NCBI RefSeq assembly: GCF_033101155.1
Contig: NZ_JAWMPX010000001.1
Coordinates: 62,001-126,000 of the forward strand
Direction of reading: 5' to 3'
DNA: 64,000 nt
From: Tropicimonas sp033101155
GTDB lineage: Bacteria; Pseudomonadota; Alphaproteobacteria; Rhodobacterales; Rhodobacteraceae
The notes beneath the pieces were generated by a model. The model saw only the letters and a list, made by a program, of their open reading frames with translations. It was not told where the DNA came from and ran no database searches. Every line of letters begins with the position of its first letter. The first letter of the stretch is position 1. A program made the position numbers and the translations under genes. Positions 1 through 8,519 of this stretch are shown piece by piece.

Positions 1-58
1 TCGCTGTCGAACCGGGATCCTCGGGATCGTCAAACCAGGCCTGCGAACGAAGTTTCAT
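1..58 (-). CDS. IlvD/Edd-type dehydratase, N-terminal fragment
   Basis: Only the first 19 codons lie in the window; the gene runs off the left edge. The translation starts MKLRSQAWFDDPEDPG, which resembles the N-terminus of IlvD/Edd-family sugar-acid dehydratases (dihydroxy-acid or aldonate dehydratases, Fe-S enzymes). A GGAGAA ribosome-binding site sits 4 bases before the ATG. The next gene upstream is a gluconate-dehydrogenase-like SDR on the same strand, and pentonate/KGSA genes occur elsewhere in the window, so an aldonate dehydratase is the natural reading. Too little is visible to test active-site residues. Confidence 0.5.
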   Translation of the reverse strand, partial: MKLRSQAWFDDPEDPGSTA

Positions 59-132
59 GTCATTCTCCATGTGTGGTGGGTAGGTCCGGGACGTGCCGGA
101 GCGGAATGGGCGGGGTGTAGACAGCGTTCATC

Positions 133-900
133 TCAGAGCACCGAGACGATGCCGCCATCGACATAGATCAGCTGTCCGGTGACGAAATTGGACGCGTTCG
201 ACGCGAGATAGATCGCCGTGCCGGCCATCTCCTCGGGCAGGCCCCAGCGGCGCATCGGCGTGCGCGCCTTCACCCAGGCGTCGAAGTCGGGATTGGACAT
301 CAGCGCTTCGTTCATCTCGGTCGCCATGTAACCCGGCCCGATCGCATTGGCCTGGATACCAAGCTCGGACCATTCGGCGGCCATATTGCGGGTCAGCATC
401 CGGATGCCGCCCTTGGAGGAGGCATAGGGCGCAACCGTTGCGCGGCCAAGCTCGGAGAGCAGGGAGGCGATATTGATGACCTTGCCGTGGCCGCGTTTGG
501 CCATGCGCTTGGCAGCCTCTCGCGCAACCACGAATGCGGCGGTGAGATTGACGTCGAGCACGCGCTGGAAGTCTGCGGTCTCAAGCTCCAGCATCGGCTT
601 GCGGAACTGGATGCCGGCATTGTTGACCAAGATGTCGATGGCAATTCCGTCGGCATCGAACCGCTCGAAAGTCGCGACAACGGCCGCCTCGTCGGACACG
701 TCGAAGCCTGCGGTCAGGACGTCATGACCCTGCACGCGCATCTCTGCGGCAGCGTCTTCAAGCCGCGTCGCATTGACCCCGTTCAGCACGATCCGCGCGC
801 CAGCCTCGGCCATTCCTTCGGCCATGGCCCGACCGAGGCCGCGCGACGAACCTGTGATCAGGGCGGTCTTGCCGGAGAGATCGAAGAGTTTGGCGCTCAT
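133..900 (-). CDS. idnO: SDR oxidoreductase, gluconate 5-dehydrogenase (IdnO-like)
   Basis: A 255-residue classical short-chain dehydrogenase. The cofactor motif TGSSRGLG is at residues 16-23, NNAG at 93-96, and the catalytic Ser146, Tyr159 and Lys163 are all present. Segments such as NNAGIQFRKP, SELGRATVAPYASSKGG and RTPMRRWGLPEE match the gluconate 5-dehydrogenase/5-ketogluconate reductase branch, which interconverts gluconate and 5-keto-gluconate with NAD(P)H. The ATG is preceded by AGGAAG at 8 bases. It lies 74 bases upstream of the dehydratase fragment on the same strand, suggesting one sugar-acid operon. The SDR assignment is firm; the exact substrate is inferred from family resemblance. 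Confidence 0.85.
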   Translation of the reverse strand: MSAKLFDLSGKTALITGSSRGLGRAMAEGMAEAGARIVLNGVNATRLEDAAAEMRVQGHDVLTAGFDVSDEAAVVATFERFDADGIAIDILVNNAGIQFRKPMLELETADFQRVLDVNLTAAFVVAREAAKRMAKRGHGKVINIASLLSELGRATVAPYASSKGGIRMLTRNMAAEWSELGIQANAIGPGYMATEMNEALMSNPDFDAWVKARTPMRRWGLPEEMAGTAIYLASNASNFVTGQLIYVDGGIVSVL

Positions 901-1063
901 CTTGGCTTCTTCCTATTCGCTTCGGTGTAAAATCGGTCCCGGTCGCAAGGATCAGGGAACCTGAGAAAGACAGGCAAACCGGAGATACCCACAAGCCCCC
1001 CGGCTCGGAGGCAACGACTCGACCTATTTTCGCTGTTGGGATTGTTATGACAGCCATGGACAG

Positions 1064-1091
1064 TTGTGAAGTACGACAGAGGGCCTATAGT
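1064..1091 (+). promoter_or_regulatory. candidate promoter of the GntR regulator at 1100
   Basis: TTGTGA (1064-1069) and TATAGT (1086-1091) are separated by 16 bases and face the regulator gene. The -10 box ends only 8 bases before the ATG and no Shine-Dalgarno sequence is visible, so the message would be nearly leaderless if this promoter and start are both right. Confidence 0.4.
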
Positions 1092-1099
1092 AACACCAA

Positions 1100-1837
1100 A
1101 TGACGAAACCTATCATACAATATGGACTCTTCGATGCCAGAAAGCCGACCGGTCTGGTAGAGCAGACCATGTTGAGTATCCGAAAAATGATACGTGACAA
1201 TGGTTTGAAGCCCGGCGATGTGATCCCGGCAGAAACGGCGCTGTCGACCGAGTTCGGTGTGTCCCGGACAGTGGCCCGCGAAGCGCTGCGCGGCTTGGCC
1301 GCACTTCGAATCATCGAGGTTGGCAATGGTCGACGCGCGCGCGTGGCGGGGCCGACGGCCGAGGCGCTGAGCACGATCATCGATCATATCGTCCATACCG
1401 AGCAGGTCTCGGTCATGCAGATTGCGGATGCGCGACGAACCATCGAAATGCGCGCGGTGAGCCTTGCCGCGCTCCACCGCAGCGAAGCCGACGCGCAGCA
1501 ACTTTTGAAGACAATCGAGGGCATGTATGCGGCGGTCGAGGCCGACGAATCCGAGCGCGTGATGGAGCTGGACATCCTGTTTCACGAGATCATCGCCCGC
1601 GCCTCGGGAAATCCGCTCTACTCGATCTTCATCGACAGTTTCCGCATCATCACGCGGCAAACATGGGCGATCGGCTGGCGTGCGCGGGGCAATCTCGACG
1701 CCTGGCGCGACAATATCAAATGCCATGAACGCGTTGCGCAAGCCGTGGTGGCGCAAGACCAGAACGAGGCAGAAAGGGCCATGTCGGAGCATTTCGACAG
1801 CTCGGTCATGGTTCTCCTGCGGGCCGGCATCAAGTAA
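1100..1837 (+). CDS. GntR-family (FadR/FCD) transcriptional regulator
   Basis: A 245-residue regulator. The N-terminal winged helix-turn-helix covers about residues 19-85, with the GntR signature AETALSTEFGVSRTVAREALRGLAAL. The C-terminal helical FCD ligand-binding domain covers about residues 100-235, with His residues in LDILFHEIIA, CHERV and SEHFD positions that would hold a metal/carboxylate ligand. It is divergent from the idnO-like/dehydratase genes and convergent with otnI. FCD regulators usually sense sugar acids, so it probably controls the adjacent divergent genes. No ribosome-binding site precedes the ATG; a leaderless start is possible. Confidence 0.85.
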   Translation: MTKPIIQYGLFDARKPTGLVEQTMLSIRKMIRDNGLKPGDVIPAETALSTEFGVSRTVAREALRGLAALRIIEVGNGRRARVAGPTAEALSTIIDHIVHTEQVSVMQIADARRTIEMRAVSLAALHRSEADAQQLLKTIEGMYAAVEADESERVMELDILFHEIIARASGNPLYSIFIDSFRIITRQTWAIGWRARGNLDAWRDNIKCHERVAQAVVAQDQNEAERAMSEHFDSSVMVLLRAGIK

Positions 1838-1886
1838 GCCAACGCGGGGCGCGCGGAGACCCGCACGGCCCCTGTCTCCCAGCGCG

Positions 1887-2642
1887 TCAGAGAGTGGACA
1901 TCCAGCCAAGCCCTTCGTCGGTCGTTCCCTTCGGCTTGTATTCGGCGCCAAGCGGCGCGTCATAGCCAAGGCTTTCGAGATGGGCGAAGATATGCGCGTA
2001 GTTGATCTCGCCGCAATCGGGCTCGGTCCGCTCCGGCACGGAGGCGAACTGCACATGGCCGGTGATCGGCAGGCGTTCGATGATCAGCCGGGTCAGGTCA
2101 CCTTCCATGATCTGCAGGTGGTAGCAGTCGAACATCAGCTTGAGATTGGGCCGGTCGACCTCTTCGATAATCACTGATGCCTGGGCGCTGGTTTCGAGGA
2201 AGTAGCCCGGCGCATCATACCGATTCAACGGTTCGATCAGGATGGTGATCCCGGCCTCGCCGGCCGTATCGCAGGCATAGCGGAGGTTCTCCACGAAGGT
2301 GGCGTGGGCCTCCGGCCCGGACGCAAACCCGGCCATGACATGGATATTCGGCGTGCCGATCTCCTTCGCATAGGCAAGCGCCTGATCTATCGCGGCGTGG
2401 GCTTCGACCTCGCGGCCCGGCAGCGCCGAGAGCCCGTTCTCGCCCGGATTGCCACGCGTCGTGTTGAGGCCCAGCATGGTCAGCCCGGTCTCTTTCAGCG
2501 CTGCGGCGACATCGGCGGCAGGGGTCTCGTAGGGCCAGTGGCATTCGACGGCGTCGAAACCGGCCTTTTTCGCCGCGCGGACAGCGTCCGGCAGCGAGAA
2601 TTCGTTCCAGAGGAAGCCGAGATTGGCGGAAAATCGAGTCAT
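1887..2642 (-). CDS. otnI: 2-oxo-tetronate isomerase OtnI
   Basis: A 251-residue TIM-barrel protein of the hydroxypyruvate isomerase family. Acidic and His ligands expected for this fold are visible: Glu137 (IEPLN), Asp172 (FDCYH), His197 (HVQFA) and Glu234 (AEYKP). OtnI converts 2-oxo-tetronate to 3-oxo-tetronate in the threonate/erythronate pathway. It is the last gene of the ltnD-otnK-otnC-otnI operon, starting one base after the otnC stop. A plain hydroxypyruvate isomerase is the alternative on sequence alone, but a separate Hyi homologue is present at 11700 and the neighbours are diagnostic for Otn. Confidence 0.9.
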   Translation of the reverse strand: MTRFSANLGFLWNEFSLPDAVRAAKKAGFDAVECHWPYETPAADVAAALKETGLTMLGLNTTRGNPGENGLSALPGREVEAHAAIDQALAYAKEIGTPNIHVMAGFASGPEAHATFVENLRYACDTAGEAGITILIEPLNRYDAPGYFLETSAQASVIIEEVDRPNLKLMFDCYHLQIMEGDLTRLIIERLPITGHVQFASVPERTEPDCGEINYAHIFAHLESLGYDAPLGAEYKPKGTTDEGLGWMSTL

Positions 2643-2643
2643 A

Positions 2644-3300
2644 TCAGTCGTCCCATTCGACGTTGAACTTGGTCACAAGGCCCTGGATCTGGGCCGCGTT
2701 CAGCATTTGCGGGTTGAGGCCGCGCGTCAGCATGGCGAGCTTGGCGGTCTCTTCGAGGTCTTCCATCGCATAGCAGGCCGCTTCGAGATCCTTTCCGGCG
2801 ACAACCGGCCCGTGATTTGCCAGCACCACGGCGCTGCGCTTGCCCGCGAGGCCCCGGATCGCATCGCCCATCGCCGGATCGCCCGGCATGAAATAGGGCA
2901 GCAGCTTCACCTTGCCGAGCTTCATGATGCCATAGGCCGTGAGTGGCGGCAGCATGTCGTCCGGATCGGTCTCGGGCAGCAGGGAAAGTGCGACCGAATG
3001 CGTGGAATGCAGGTGCACAACCGCGCCGGTCTGGGCAGGGCGGGTCTCGTAGAAAGCGGCGTGGAGCGCCACCTCCTTGGTCGGCTTGTCGCCCTCGACA
3101 TGGGCGTGACCCTCTGCATCCAGCACGGCGAGCCGCGCCGGATCCAGCCGGCCAAAGCAGCTTCCCGTCGGTGTCACGAGGAGCCGGCCATCCTCCAGCC
3201 GAGCCGAGATATTGCCGCTCGCGCCGGGGGTCAGCCCCCGGTCATAGAGCGACTTGGCGAGCAGGCAGACCTGCTCGCGCAGGCGTGCTTCGGCGCTCAT
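2644..3300 (-). CDS. otnC: 3-oxo-tetronate 4-phosphate decarboxylase OtnC
   Basis: A 218-residue class II aldolase/adducin-fold protein. The zinc ligands His96, His98 and His163 (HLH and ANHGP) and the catalytic Glu76 (TKEV) are present. OtnC decarboxylates 3-oxo-tetronate 4-phosphate to dihydroxyacetone phosphate. The start codon overlaps the otnK stop by four bases (ATGA type), giving translational coupling, and otnI follows directly. L-fuculose/L-ribulose phosphate aldolase would be the generic alternative; the kinase and isomerase neighbours argue for OtnC. Confidence 0.9.
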   Translation of the reverse strand: MSAEARLREQVCLLAKSLYDRGLTPGASGNISARLEDGRLLVTPTGSCFGRLDPARLAVLDAEGHAHVEGDKPTKEVALHAAFYETRPAQTGAVVHLHSTHSVALSLLPETDPDDMLPPLTAYGIMKLGKVKLLPYFMPGDPAMGDAIRGLAGKRSAVVLANHGPVVAGKDLEAACYAMEDLEETAKLAMLTRGLNPQMLNAAQIQGLVTKFNVEWDD

Positions 3301-4583
3301 GACATCGCGTCCAGCTTGTCCAGCGCCTCGGAGAAGAAGCTCACCCCGCCGAAATTACCCGATTTCAGCGTCATGGCGATGCGTTCGCCATTGCTCTCGC
3401 ACCAGGTCCAGGGAACGCCCGGCGCGATCTCTTCGCCGATCTCCATCGCCGTGACGCCAAGCGCCTTGGTCACCGCGCCCGAGGTCTCGCCGCCGGCGAT
3501 CACGAAGCGGCGGACGCCCTGTGCCAGCGCATCGGTGGCGAGTTGCGCCAGTGCGGCTTCCACGAGTTCACCAGCCTCGGCAACACCAAGTTCCGCCTGT
3601 ACTCGGGCAACATCTTCAGGCTCGGCCGTCGCATACAGGATGCAGGGTTTCTCAAGATTCTGCGCCGCGAGCCAGTCTCGCGCGGCCTGCGGACCATTGG
3701 CAGCCAGGTCCAGCGGATCCAGCCGGTAGGAAGCCGCCTTGGGCAGGAAGTCGGCAACCTGTTCGCGGGTCCGCGCCGAGCAGGAACCGGAGAGGATGAT
3801 CGCGCCCGCGCCGAACTCGGGTGCGGCAGCGCGCTTGGCGTCTTCGGTGATCGTGCCTTGCTTGAGATACAGCTCTGGCAGCGGCATGGCGACGGCGCTG
3901 CCGCCCGTCAGCAGCGGCATCTCGTGGCAGGCCTCGGCGATGATGCGCAGGTCGTCATCTGCCACGGCATCGACCACGACATGGTTCACGCCCTGCTCGG
4001 CCAGTTCGCTCATACGGGCCTTGAGCGCCTCGGGGCCACGCGCCACGGTCAGGCGGTTTGCCAAACCCGTCTTGCCCGTCACCTGCGGGTCCAGCAGCCG
4101 CATCAGGTTGCTGTCTCGCATCGGGGTCAGCGGGTGATCCTTCATCGGGCTCTCGGCAATCGGCTGCTCGCCGACGAAGAGATTGCCCATGAAGATAGAG
4201 CGGCCATTCTCGGGGAAGGCCGGGCAGTAAATCGTCTGGTTGGTGCCAAGATCGGCCATCAGCGCCTCGGCGACCGGGCCGATATTGCCCTCCGCAGTGC
4301 TGTCGAAGGTCGAGCAGTATTTCCAAAAGAACCGCTCCGCGCCCGCGCGCTTGAGCCAATCCAGCGCGGCGCGGGTCTCGGCCACGGCCTCGGCAACCGG
4401 TGCGGTCCGGCATTTCAGTGCGATCACCTCGAAGGCGGCAACATCCGCCTCCTCGGGCGCCTCGTCCGGCACCCCCATCCTGAGCGAGACCTTCACCCCG
4501 GAGCGCGCCAGCAACCCGGCAAGGTCCGTTGCCCCGGTGAAATCATCTGCGATGCATCCAAGAACGACGCCCATTTTCCTCAT
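3297..4583 (-). CDS. otnK: 3-oxo-tetronate kinase OtnK
   Basis: A four-carbon acid sugar kinase of about 425 residues (former DUF1537). The N-terminal substrate-binding signature GCIADDFTGATD and the C-terminal nucleotide-binding signature VIAGGETSGAV are present. It phosphorylates 3-oxo-tetronate with ATP. Two in-frame starts are possible: ATG at 4583 with GAAGGG directly before it, and ATG at 4574 with GAGGA before it; the family N-terminus MxxxGxIADDF favours 4574. It sits between ltnD and otnC in one minus-strand operon. Confidence 0.92.
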   Translation of the reverse strand: MRKMGVVLGCIADDFTGATDLAGLLARSGVKVSLRMGVPDEAPEEADVAAFEVIALKCRTAPVAEAVAETRAALDWLKRAGAERFFWKYCSTFDSTAEGNIGPVAEALMADLGTNQTIYCPAFPENGRSIFMGNLFVGEQPIAESPMKDHPLTPMRDSNLMRLLDPQVTGKTGLANRLTVARGPEALKARMSELAEQGVNHVVVDAVADDDLRIIAEACHEMPLLTGGSAVAMPLPELYLKQGTITEDAKRAAAPEFGAGAIILSGSCSARTREQVADFLPKAASYRLDPLDLAANGPQAARDWLAAQNLEKPCILYATAEPEDVARVQAELGVAEAGELVEAALAQLATDALAQGVRRFVIAGGETSGAVTKALGVTAMEIGEEIAPGVPWTWCESNGERIAMTLKSGNFGGVSFFSEALDKLDAMS

Positions 4584-4640
4584 CCCTTCGAACAGTTCGG
4601 ACTGTCCCGGCCAGCAACTGGCTGACCGGGAAGTATTAGC

Positions 4641-5546
4641 TCAGGCTTCGACGCCCGGCAGTTTCACGCCCGCCTTCTCGGCGAGAATCTTGGCCACGGC
4701 GGCGTCGTCCTGTCGACCCAGCCCGGCAGCGCTGGCTTCCTTGAAGAGCGCCAACGCGGTGGATGCGAGCGGTGTCGGACAGCCATCGCCGGCTTCCGAG
4801 GCGACGATCCCGAGATCCTTGACGAAGATATCCACAGCCGAATGCGCAGTGTAGTCGCCATTGACAACATGCGTCCCACGGTTCTCGAACATCCAGGAAT
4901 TTCCGGCCGAGCCGGTGATCACCTCGTAGAGCGTCCCGAGATCCACGCCGACCTTGGCGCCGAGCGTCATCGCTTCGGCCATCGCGGCAATATGGACGCC
5001 GGCGAGGAGCTGGTTGATCATCTTCACCCGGCTGCCCTGCCCGCAAGTGTCGCCAAGCCGATAGATCCGGCCGGTGAAGGCTTCGAGCGCCGGCATAACG
5101 CCCTCGAAGGCCGCATCTGGTCCGGAGGCCATCAGCGTGGTCTCGCCATCGGCTGCCTTGAGCGATCCACCGGATGTCGGGGCGTCGATGGCAACCATGC
5201 CCGCCGCTTCCAGCCGGGCGCAGATATCGGCCATTGCGGAGGGCGGCATGGTCACGCCGATCATGAAGGTCGTGCCGGGTTTCGCGGCCGCAACTGCGCC
5301 ATTCTCGCCGAAAAGCACGGTTTCGGTCTGCTCGGCATTGACGACGAAGATCAGGACCAGGTCGGCCGCTGCTGCCCCCTCTGCCGGGCTGGTCGCACTC
5401 GCACCGCCTTCGGCCTCGAACCGCTCCAACGCCTCGGCGCGGACATCCACGGCAATGGTCGGGAAACCCTCCCGCAACAGGGAAACGCCAGCCCCCCAGC
5501 CGATGGATCCAAGGCCGATTACACAGGTGTTCAGTTTGTCAGACAT
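4641..5546 (-). CDS. ltnD: L-threonate dehydrogenase LtnD
   Basis: A 301-residue 3-hydroxyisobutyrate-dehydrogenase-family enzyme. The Rossmann motif GLGSIG is at 11-16, the substrate motif DAPTSGG at 121-127, and catalytic Lys175 with Asn178 lies in VKMINQLLAG. Family knowledge: LtnD oxidises L-threonate (or the D-threonate/erythronate equivalent) to 2-oxo-tetronate, which OtnI, OtnK and OtnC take to DHAP. It is the first gene of the operon, with GGAGAG before the ATG and two LacI-type operators upstream. The substrate follows from the otn neighbours. Confidence 0.88.
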   Translation of the reverse strand: MSDKLNTCVIGLGSIGWGAGVSLLREGFPTIAVDVRAEALERFEAEGGASATSPAEGAAAADLVLIFVVNAEQTETVLFGENGAVAAAKPGTTFMIGVTMPPSAMADICARLEAAGMVAIDAPTSGGSLKAADGETTLMASGPDAAFEGVMPALEAFTGRIYRLGDTCGQGSRVKMINQLLAGVHIAAMAEAMTLGAKVGVDLGTLYEVITGSAGNSWMFENRGTHVVNGDYTAHSAVDIFVKDLGIVASEAGDGCPTPLASTALALFKEASAAGLGRQDDAAVAKILAEKAGVKLPGVEA

Positions 5547-5662
5547 CTTTGTCTCTCCGGTTCTGCCTGTCGGAGCCCGGTCGGCTTCGGCAGATGACTC
5601 GCATTCTGAGGGGTATTCTCCTCCACCCCGCCCGCGCCTTGAAGGCGCCGGGACTCAGTGAC

Positions 5663-5679
5663 GTGTTTATGTAAACATG
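5663..5679. promoter_or_regulatory. LacI-type operator O1 between ltnD and the LacI regulator
   Basis: The 14-bp core TGTTTATGTAAACA (5664-5677) is a perfect 6+6 palindrome with a two-base centre, the size expected for a LacI/PurR-family dimer. It lies 117 bp upstream of ltnD and 132 bp upstream of the regulator start. Confidence 0.75.
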
Positions 5680-5696
5680 TCTTGCCTGAAACTACG

Positions 5697-5710
5697 TGTT
5701 TACATTAACA
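5697..5710. promoter_or_regulatory. LacI-type operator O2, 33 bp from O1
   Basis: TGTTTACATTAACA repeats the O1 core with a single mismatch in palindromy. Centre-to-centre distance to O1 is 33 bp, close to three helical turns, so two dimers would sit on the same face of the DNA. Flanking bases (ACGTG on the left, TGTC on the right) are also shared between the two sites. Confidence 0.75.
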
Positions 5711-5795
5711 TGTCAAGCAGGATTTTCGCGCGCTGCTCCGGGTCGCAGAAGCGGAAGGCGCGACAAATGCCCGGACGAGGAGCGACGAAACTCAG

Positions 5796-6785
5796 ATGCC
5801 CCTGCCCACTATGAAGGATGTCGCGACACTGGCCGGTGTCAGCCAGATGACCGTGTCTCGCGTCATGCGGGGTACGGGCTATATCTCGGAGGATGTGCGC
5901 AAGCGGGTAAACCAGGCGGCGCGGCAGATCGGCTATGTGCATAACCGCTTCAAGGGCGGCATGGCCGGCTATGGCAATCCGCTTGTCGGGGTGATCGTGC
6001 CGAACCTGCAGAACCGGGTCTTCACCGAAGTGTTGTCCGGGATCAATGACCGGCTGGGGGAGAAGGGGCTGCGGCCAGTCTTCGGCGTCAGCGACTATTC
6101 CGTCGAGACAGAGGAGGAGATTGTCTATGATCTGCTCTCCTGGCGTCCGCTCGGATTGATCCTGACCGGGCTGGAGCATTCGGAGGCCGTGCGCAAGATC
6201 GCGACGCAGACGGGGGTGCGGGTGGCCGAGGTGATGGATACGGATGGCGCGCCAATCTCGGCCTGTTTCGGCATTTCCCATCGCGCAGCCGGTGCGGAGA
6301 TGGCGCGGCACATGATCGAGCGTGGCTATCGTCGGTTCGGCTATCTCGCGGGCCAGGGCGGGCGAGACCTGCGCGCGTGCAAAAGGTTCGAGGCGTTCTC
6401 CGAGGTCGTGCGGGAGGCTGGGGCGCAAATTGTCGACTGCCGGGTGTCGGAGGAGGATTCCTCGATGATGCTCGGCACAAAACTGACCTGCGAGATGCTG
6501 TCGGGTCAGACTCGGCCGGATGCGATCTACACCTCTAATGACGATATCGCCGCCGGTGGGCTCATGTATTGCCTGCGCAACGGAATCTCGGTTCCGGAAG
6601 ATGTCGCATTGGCCGGCTTCAACGCATTGCCCTTTCTCGAAACCCTCCCGCTGCACATCACCACGACACAGACGCCGCGCTACGAGATGGGGCTGGCCGC
6701 AGCGGAGTTCGTCGCAACACAGGAGGGCGAAATCTTGGCTGCGCCCCCAATGCAGCCGCGCCTCATTCTCGGGCAGACCACTTAA
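5796..6785 (+). CDS. LacI-family transcriptional regulator
   Basis: A 329-residue regulator divergent from ltnD. The helix-turn-helix MKDVATLAGVSQMTVSRVMRG occupies about residues 6-26 with the hinge helix after it, and the periplasmic-binding-like effector domain runs from about residue 62 (NPLVGVIVPNLQN) to the end. The context (two operators between it and ltnD) implies control of the threonate/tetronate operon and itself. No clear ribosome-binding site precedes the first ATG; a second in-frame ATG lies 15 bases later. Confidence 0.9.
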   Translation: MPLPTMKDVATLAGVSQMTVSRVMRGTGYISEDVRKRVNQAARQIGYVHNRFKGGMAGYGNPLVGVIVPNLQNRVFTEVLSGINDRLGEKGLRPVFGVSDYSVETEEEIVYDLLSWRPLGLILTGLEHSEAVRKIATQTGVRVAEVMDTDGAPISACFGISHRAAGAEMARHMIERGYRRFGYLAGQGGRDLRACKRFEAFSEVVREAGAQIVDCRVSEEDSSMMLGTKLTCEMLSGQTRPDAIYTSNDDIAAGGLMYCLRNGISVPEDVALAGFNALPFLETLPLHITTTQTPRYEMGLAAAEFVATQEGEILAAPPMQPRLILGQTT

Positions 6786-6791
6786 GGGAAG

Positions 6792-6815
6792 GCCGCGCCC
6801 CGGATGAGGCGCGGC
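6792..6815. terminator. hairpin between convergent genes
   Basis: GCCGCGCC (6792-6799) pairs with GGCGCGGC (6808-6815) around an 8-base loop. It lies between the ends of the LacI gene and the convergent dehydrogenase gene. There is no T-run, so termination would be weak or Rho-assisted. Confidence 0.45.
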
Positions 6816-6824
6816 GCAGTCGGA

Positions 6825-8327
6825 TCAGGCCAGATCGGCGGGCAGGAGCCCGTCCGGGAAGTTCTGGTAGCAGACCGGGCGCAGGAAGCGACGGATCGAC
6901 AAGGTCCCCACCGAGGTCGCGCCGAAATTGGTCGAGGCCGGGTAGGGTCCGCCATGGACCATCGTGTCGGACACCTCGACGCCGGTCGGGAAGCCATTGA
7001 TCAACAACCGGCCAGCCTTGCGTTCGAGCACCGGCATCAGGCTCTGGGCGGTCGGAAGGTCGGCGTCGTCCATATGCAGCGTGCAGGTGAGCTGGCCAAC
7101 AATGGAGCGGGCGACTTCGAGCCGCTCTTCCGCGTCCTTGGCGATGACGATCAGGCCGAGCGGGCCGAAGACCTCTTCGGCGAGGTCATGATTGTCGAGG
7201 AAATCCTCTGCCGTGGTCGAGAAGAGGAAGGGGGTCGCTGTCCGGCCAGTGCATTCGGTGGAAAGCACCGCACGTACGCTGCCGGAGCCGATCCGATCCG
7301 CGCCCTCGTGATAGGCGCTGGCAATGCCGTCGGTCAGCATGGTCTGGCCGCCAATGGCGGCGAGTGCCTCCTTGGCTGCGGCTTCGAACGCCTCGGCCTC
7401 CGGCCCCGCGAGCAGGACGGCAACACCGGGATTGGTGCAGAACTGACCCGCGCCCATGGTGAGCGACCCGGCCCAACCGGCGGCGATCTCAGTGCCGCGC
7501 GCGGCGAGCGCGGTGTCGAGTATGAACATCGGGTTCACCGAGCCAAGCTCGCCGAAGAAGGGAATTGGTTCGGACCTTGCGGCGCAGAGGTCGAACATCG
7601 CCCGTCCCCCGGCCAGGGAGCCGGTAAAGCCGACGGCCTTGATGAAGGGATGCTGGACCAGCGCGGTGCCGACGGCGCGGTTACCCCCCTGGATCTGGCT
7701 GAAAACGCCGGGATGCAGATCGCAGGCCTTCACCGCCGCATCCACCGCCTGAGCGACGAGATCGGAGGTGCCGGGATGGGCCGAGTGGCCCTTGACCACG
7801 ACAGGACAGCCAGCCGCGAGCGCGGCCGCAGTGTCGCCGCCGGCGGTCGAGAAGGCCAGCGGGAAGTTGGAGGCACCGAAGACGGCAACCGGGCCGATCG
7901 GGCGCTGCACCATCTTGAGATCCGGACGCGGCAGGGGCGCGCGGTCAGGAAGCGCTTCGTCATGACGCCGGTCAAGATAGTCGCCAGCCTCGATATGATC
8001 GGCGAAAAGACGGAGCTGGCCGACCGTGCGGCCGCGCTCGCCATTGAGCCGCGCCTCGGGCAGGCCGGTCTCTTTCATCCCCATCGCCGTGATCGCCTCG
8101 CCGCGTGCGTCAATCTCCTCGGCAATCTTGCGCAAGAAGGCCGCACGGGCGCTGCGCGTGCTGAAACCATAGGACCAGAAGGCCTCTTCGGCCGCGCGGG
8201 CCGCAGCATCGACATGCTCTGGCTCTCCCTTGGCGAAGCTGTCCGGAGTGCCTTCGGTGGGCATGTTTTCAAAAGACGTGACGCCGCCAACCCATTCGCC
8301 AGCGATCAGGTGCTTACCTTTGAGCAT
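6825..8327 (-). CDS. alpha-ketoglutarate semialdehyde dehydrogenase (2,5-dioxovalerate dehydrogenase)
   Basis: A 500-residue aldehyde dehydrogenase. Catalytic Cys297 (GAGQFCTNPG), general-base Glu260 (FFGELGSVNP) and the oxyanion Asn154 (GASNFPLAFS) are present. The NFPLAFSTAGGDTA and FGELGSVNPMF segments are typical of the KGSADH branch, which oxidises alpha-ketoglutarate semialdehyde to alpha-ketoglutarate with NAD(P). This is the last step of non-phosphorylating pentonate and hexarate pathways; candidate upstream enzymes (DapA-like and XylX-like) lie at 30663-32746. AAGGA precedes the ATG, and a GTATAC operator and a TTGACA box lie upstream. Confidence 0.88.
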   Translation of the reverse strand: MLKGKHLIAGEWVGGVTSFENMPTEGTPDSFAKGEPEHVDAAARAAEEAFWSYGFSTRSARAAFLRKIAEEIDARGEAITAMGMKETGLPEARLNGERGRTVGQLRLFADHIEAGDYLDRRHDEALPDRAPLPRPDLKMVQRPIGPVAVFGASNFPLAFSTAGGDTAAALAAGCPVVVKGHSAHPGTSDLVAQAVDAAVKACDLHPGVFSQIQGGNRAVGTALVQHPFIKAVGFTGSLAGGRAMFDLCAARSEPIPFFGELGSVNPMFILDTALAARGTEIAAGWAGSLTMGAGQFCTNPGVAVLLAGPEAEAFEAAAKEALAAIGGQTMLTDGIASAYHEGADRIGSGSVRAVLSTECTGRTATPFLFSTTAEDFLDNHDLAEEVFGPLGLIVIAKDAEERLEVARSIVGQLTCTLHMDDADLPTAQSLMPVLERKAGRLLINGFPTGVEVSDTMVHGGPYPASTNFGATSVGTLSIRRFLRPVCYQNFPDGLLPADLA

Positions 8328-8450
8328 GTGAGATCCTTTTGGGAGCTGAAGCGGCTCCCCTCCGGAACCGCCTGAAAAATCCTGCCTGTCGGATACTTGC
8401 CCGTGACTGGGGCGCGTTCTCTTGCCGGCGCCGCCTCACGAGTCGGAATC

Positions 8451-8462
8451 CTGTATACCAGG
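8451..8462. promoter_or_regulatory. GTATAC-type FCD-GntR operator upstream of the KGSA dehydrogenase
   Basis: CTGTATACCAGG carries the intact half GTATACCA with an imperfect left half. It is 124 bp upstream of the dehydrogenase start and downstream of a minus-strand TTGACA (complement of 8496-8501). Related sites occur at 16868, 22482, 25380 and 29905. Confidence 0.5.
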
Positions 8463-8519
8463 CCCTCAGAGCCGGGTATTCTCTCGGGTCCATCTTGTCA
8501 ACGAGACAGCCTGTCGGGG

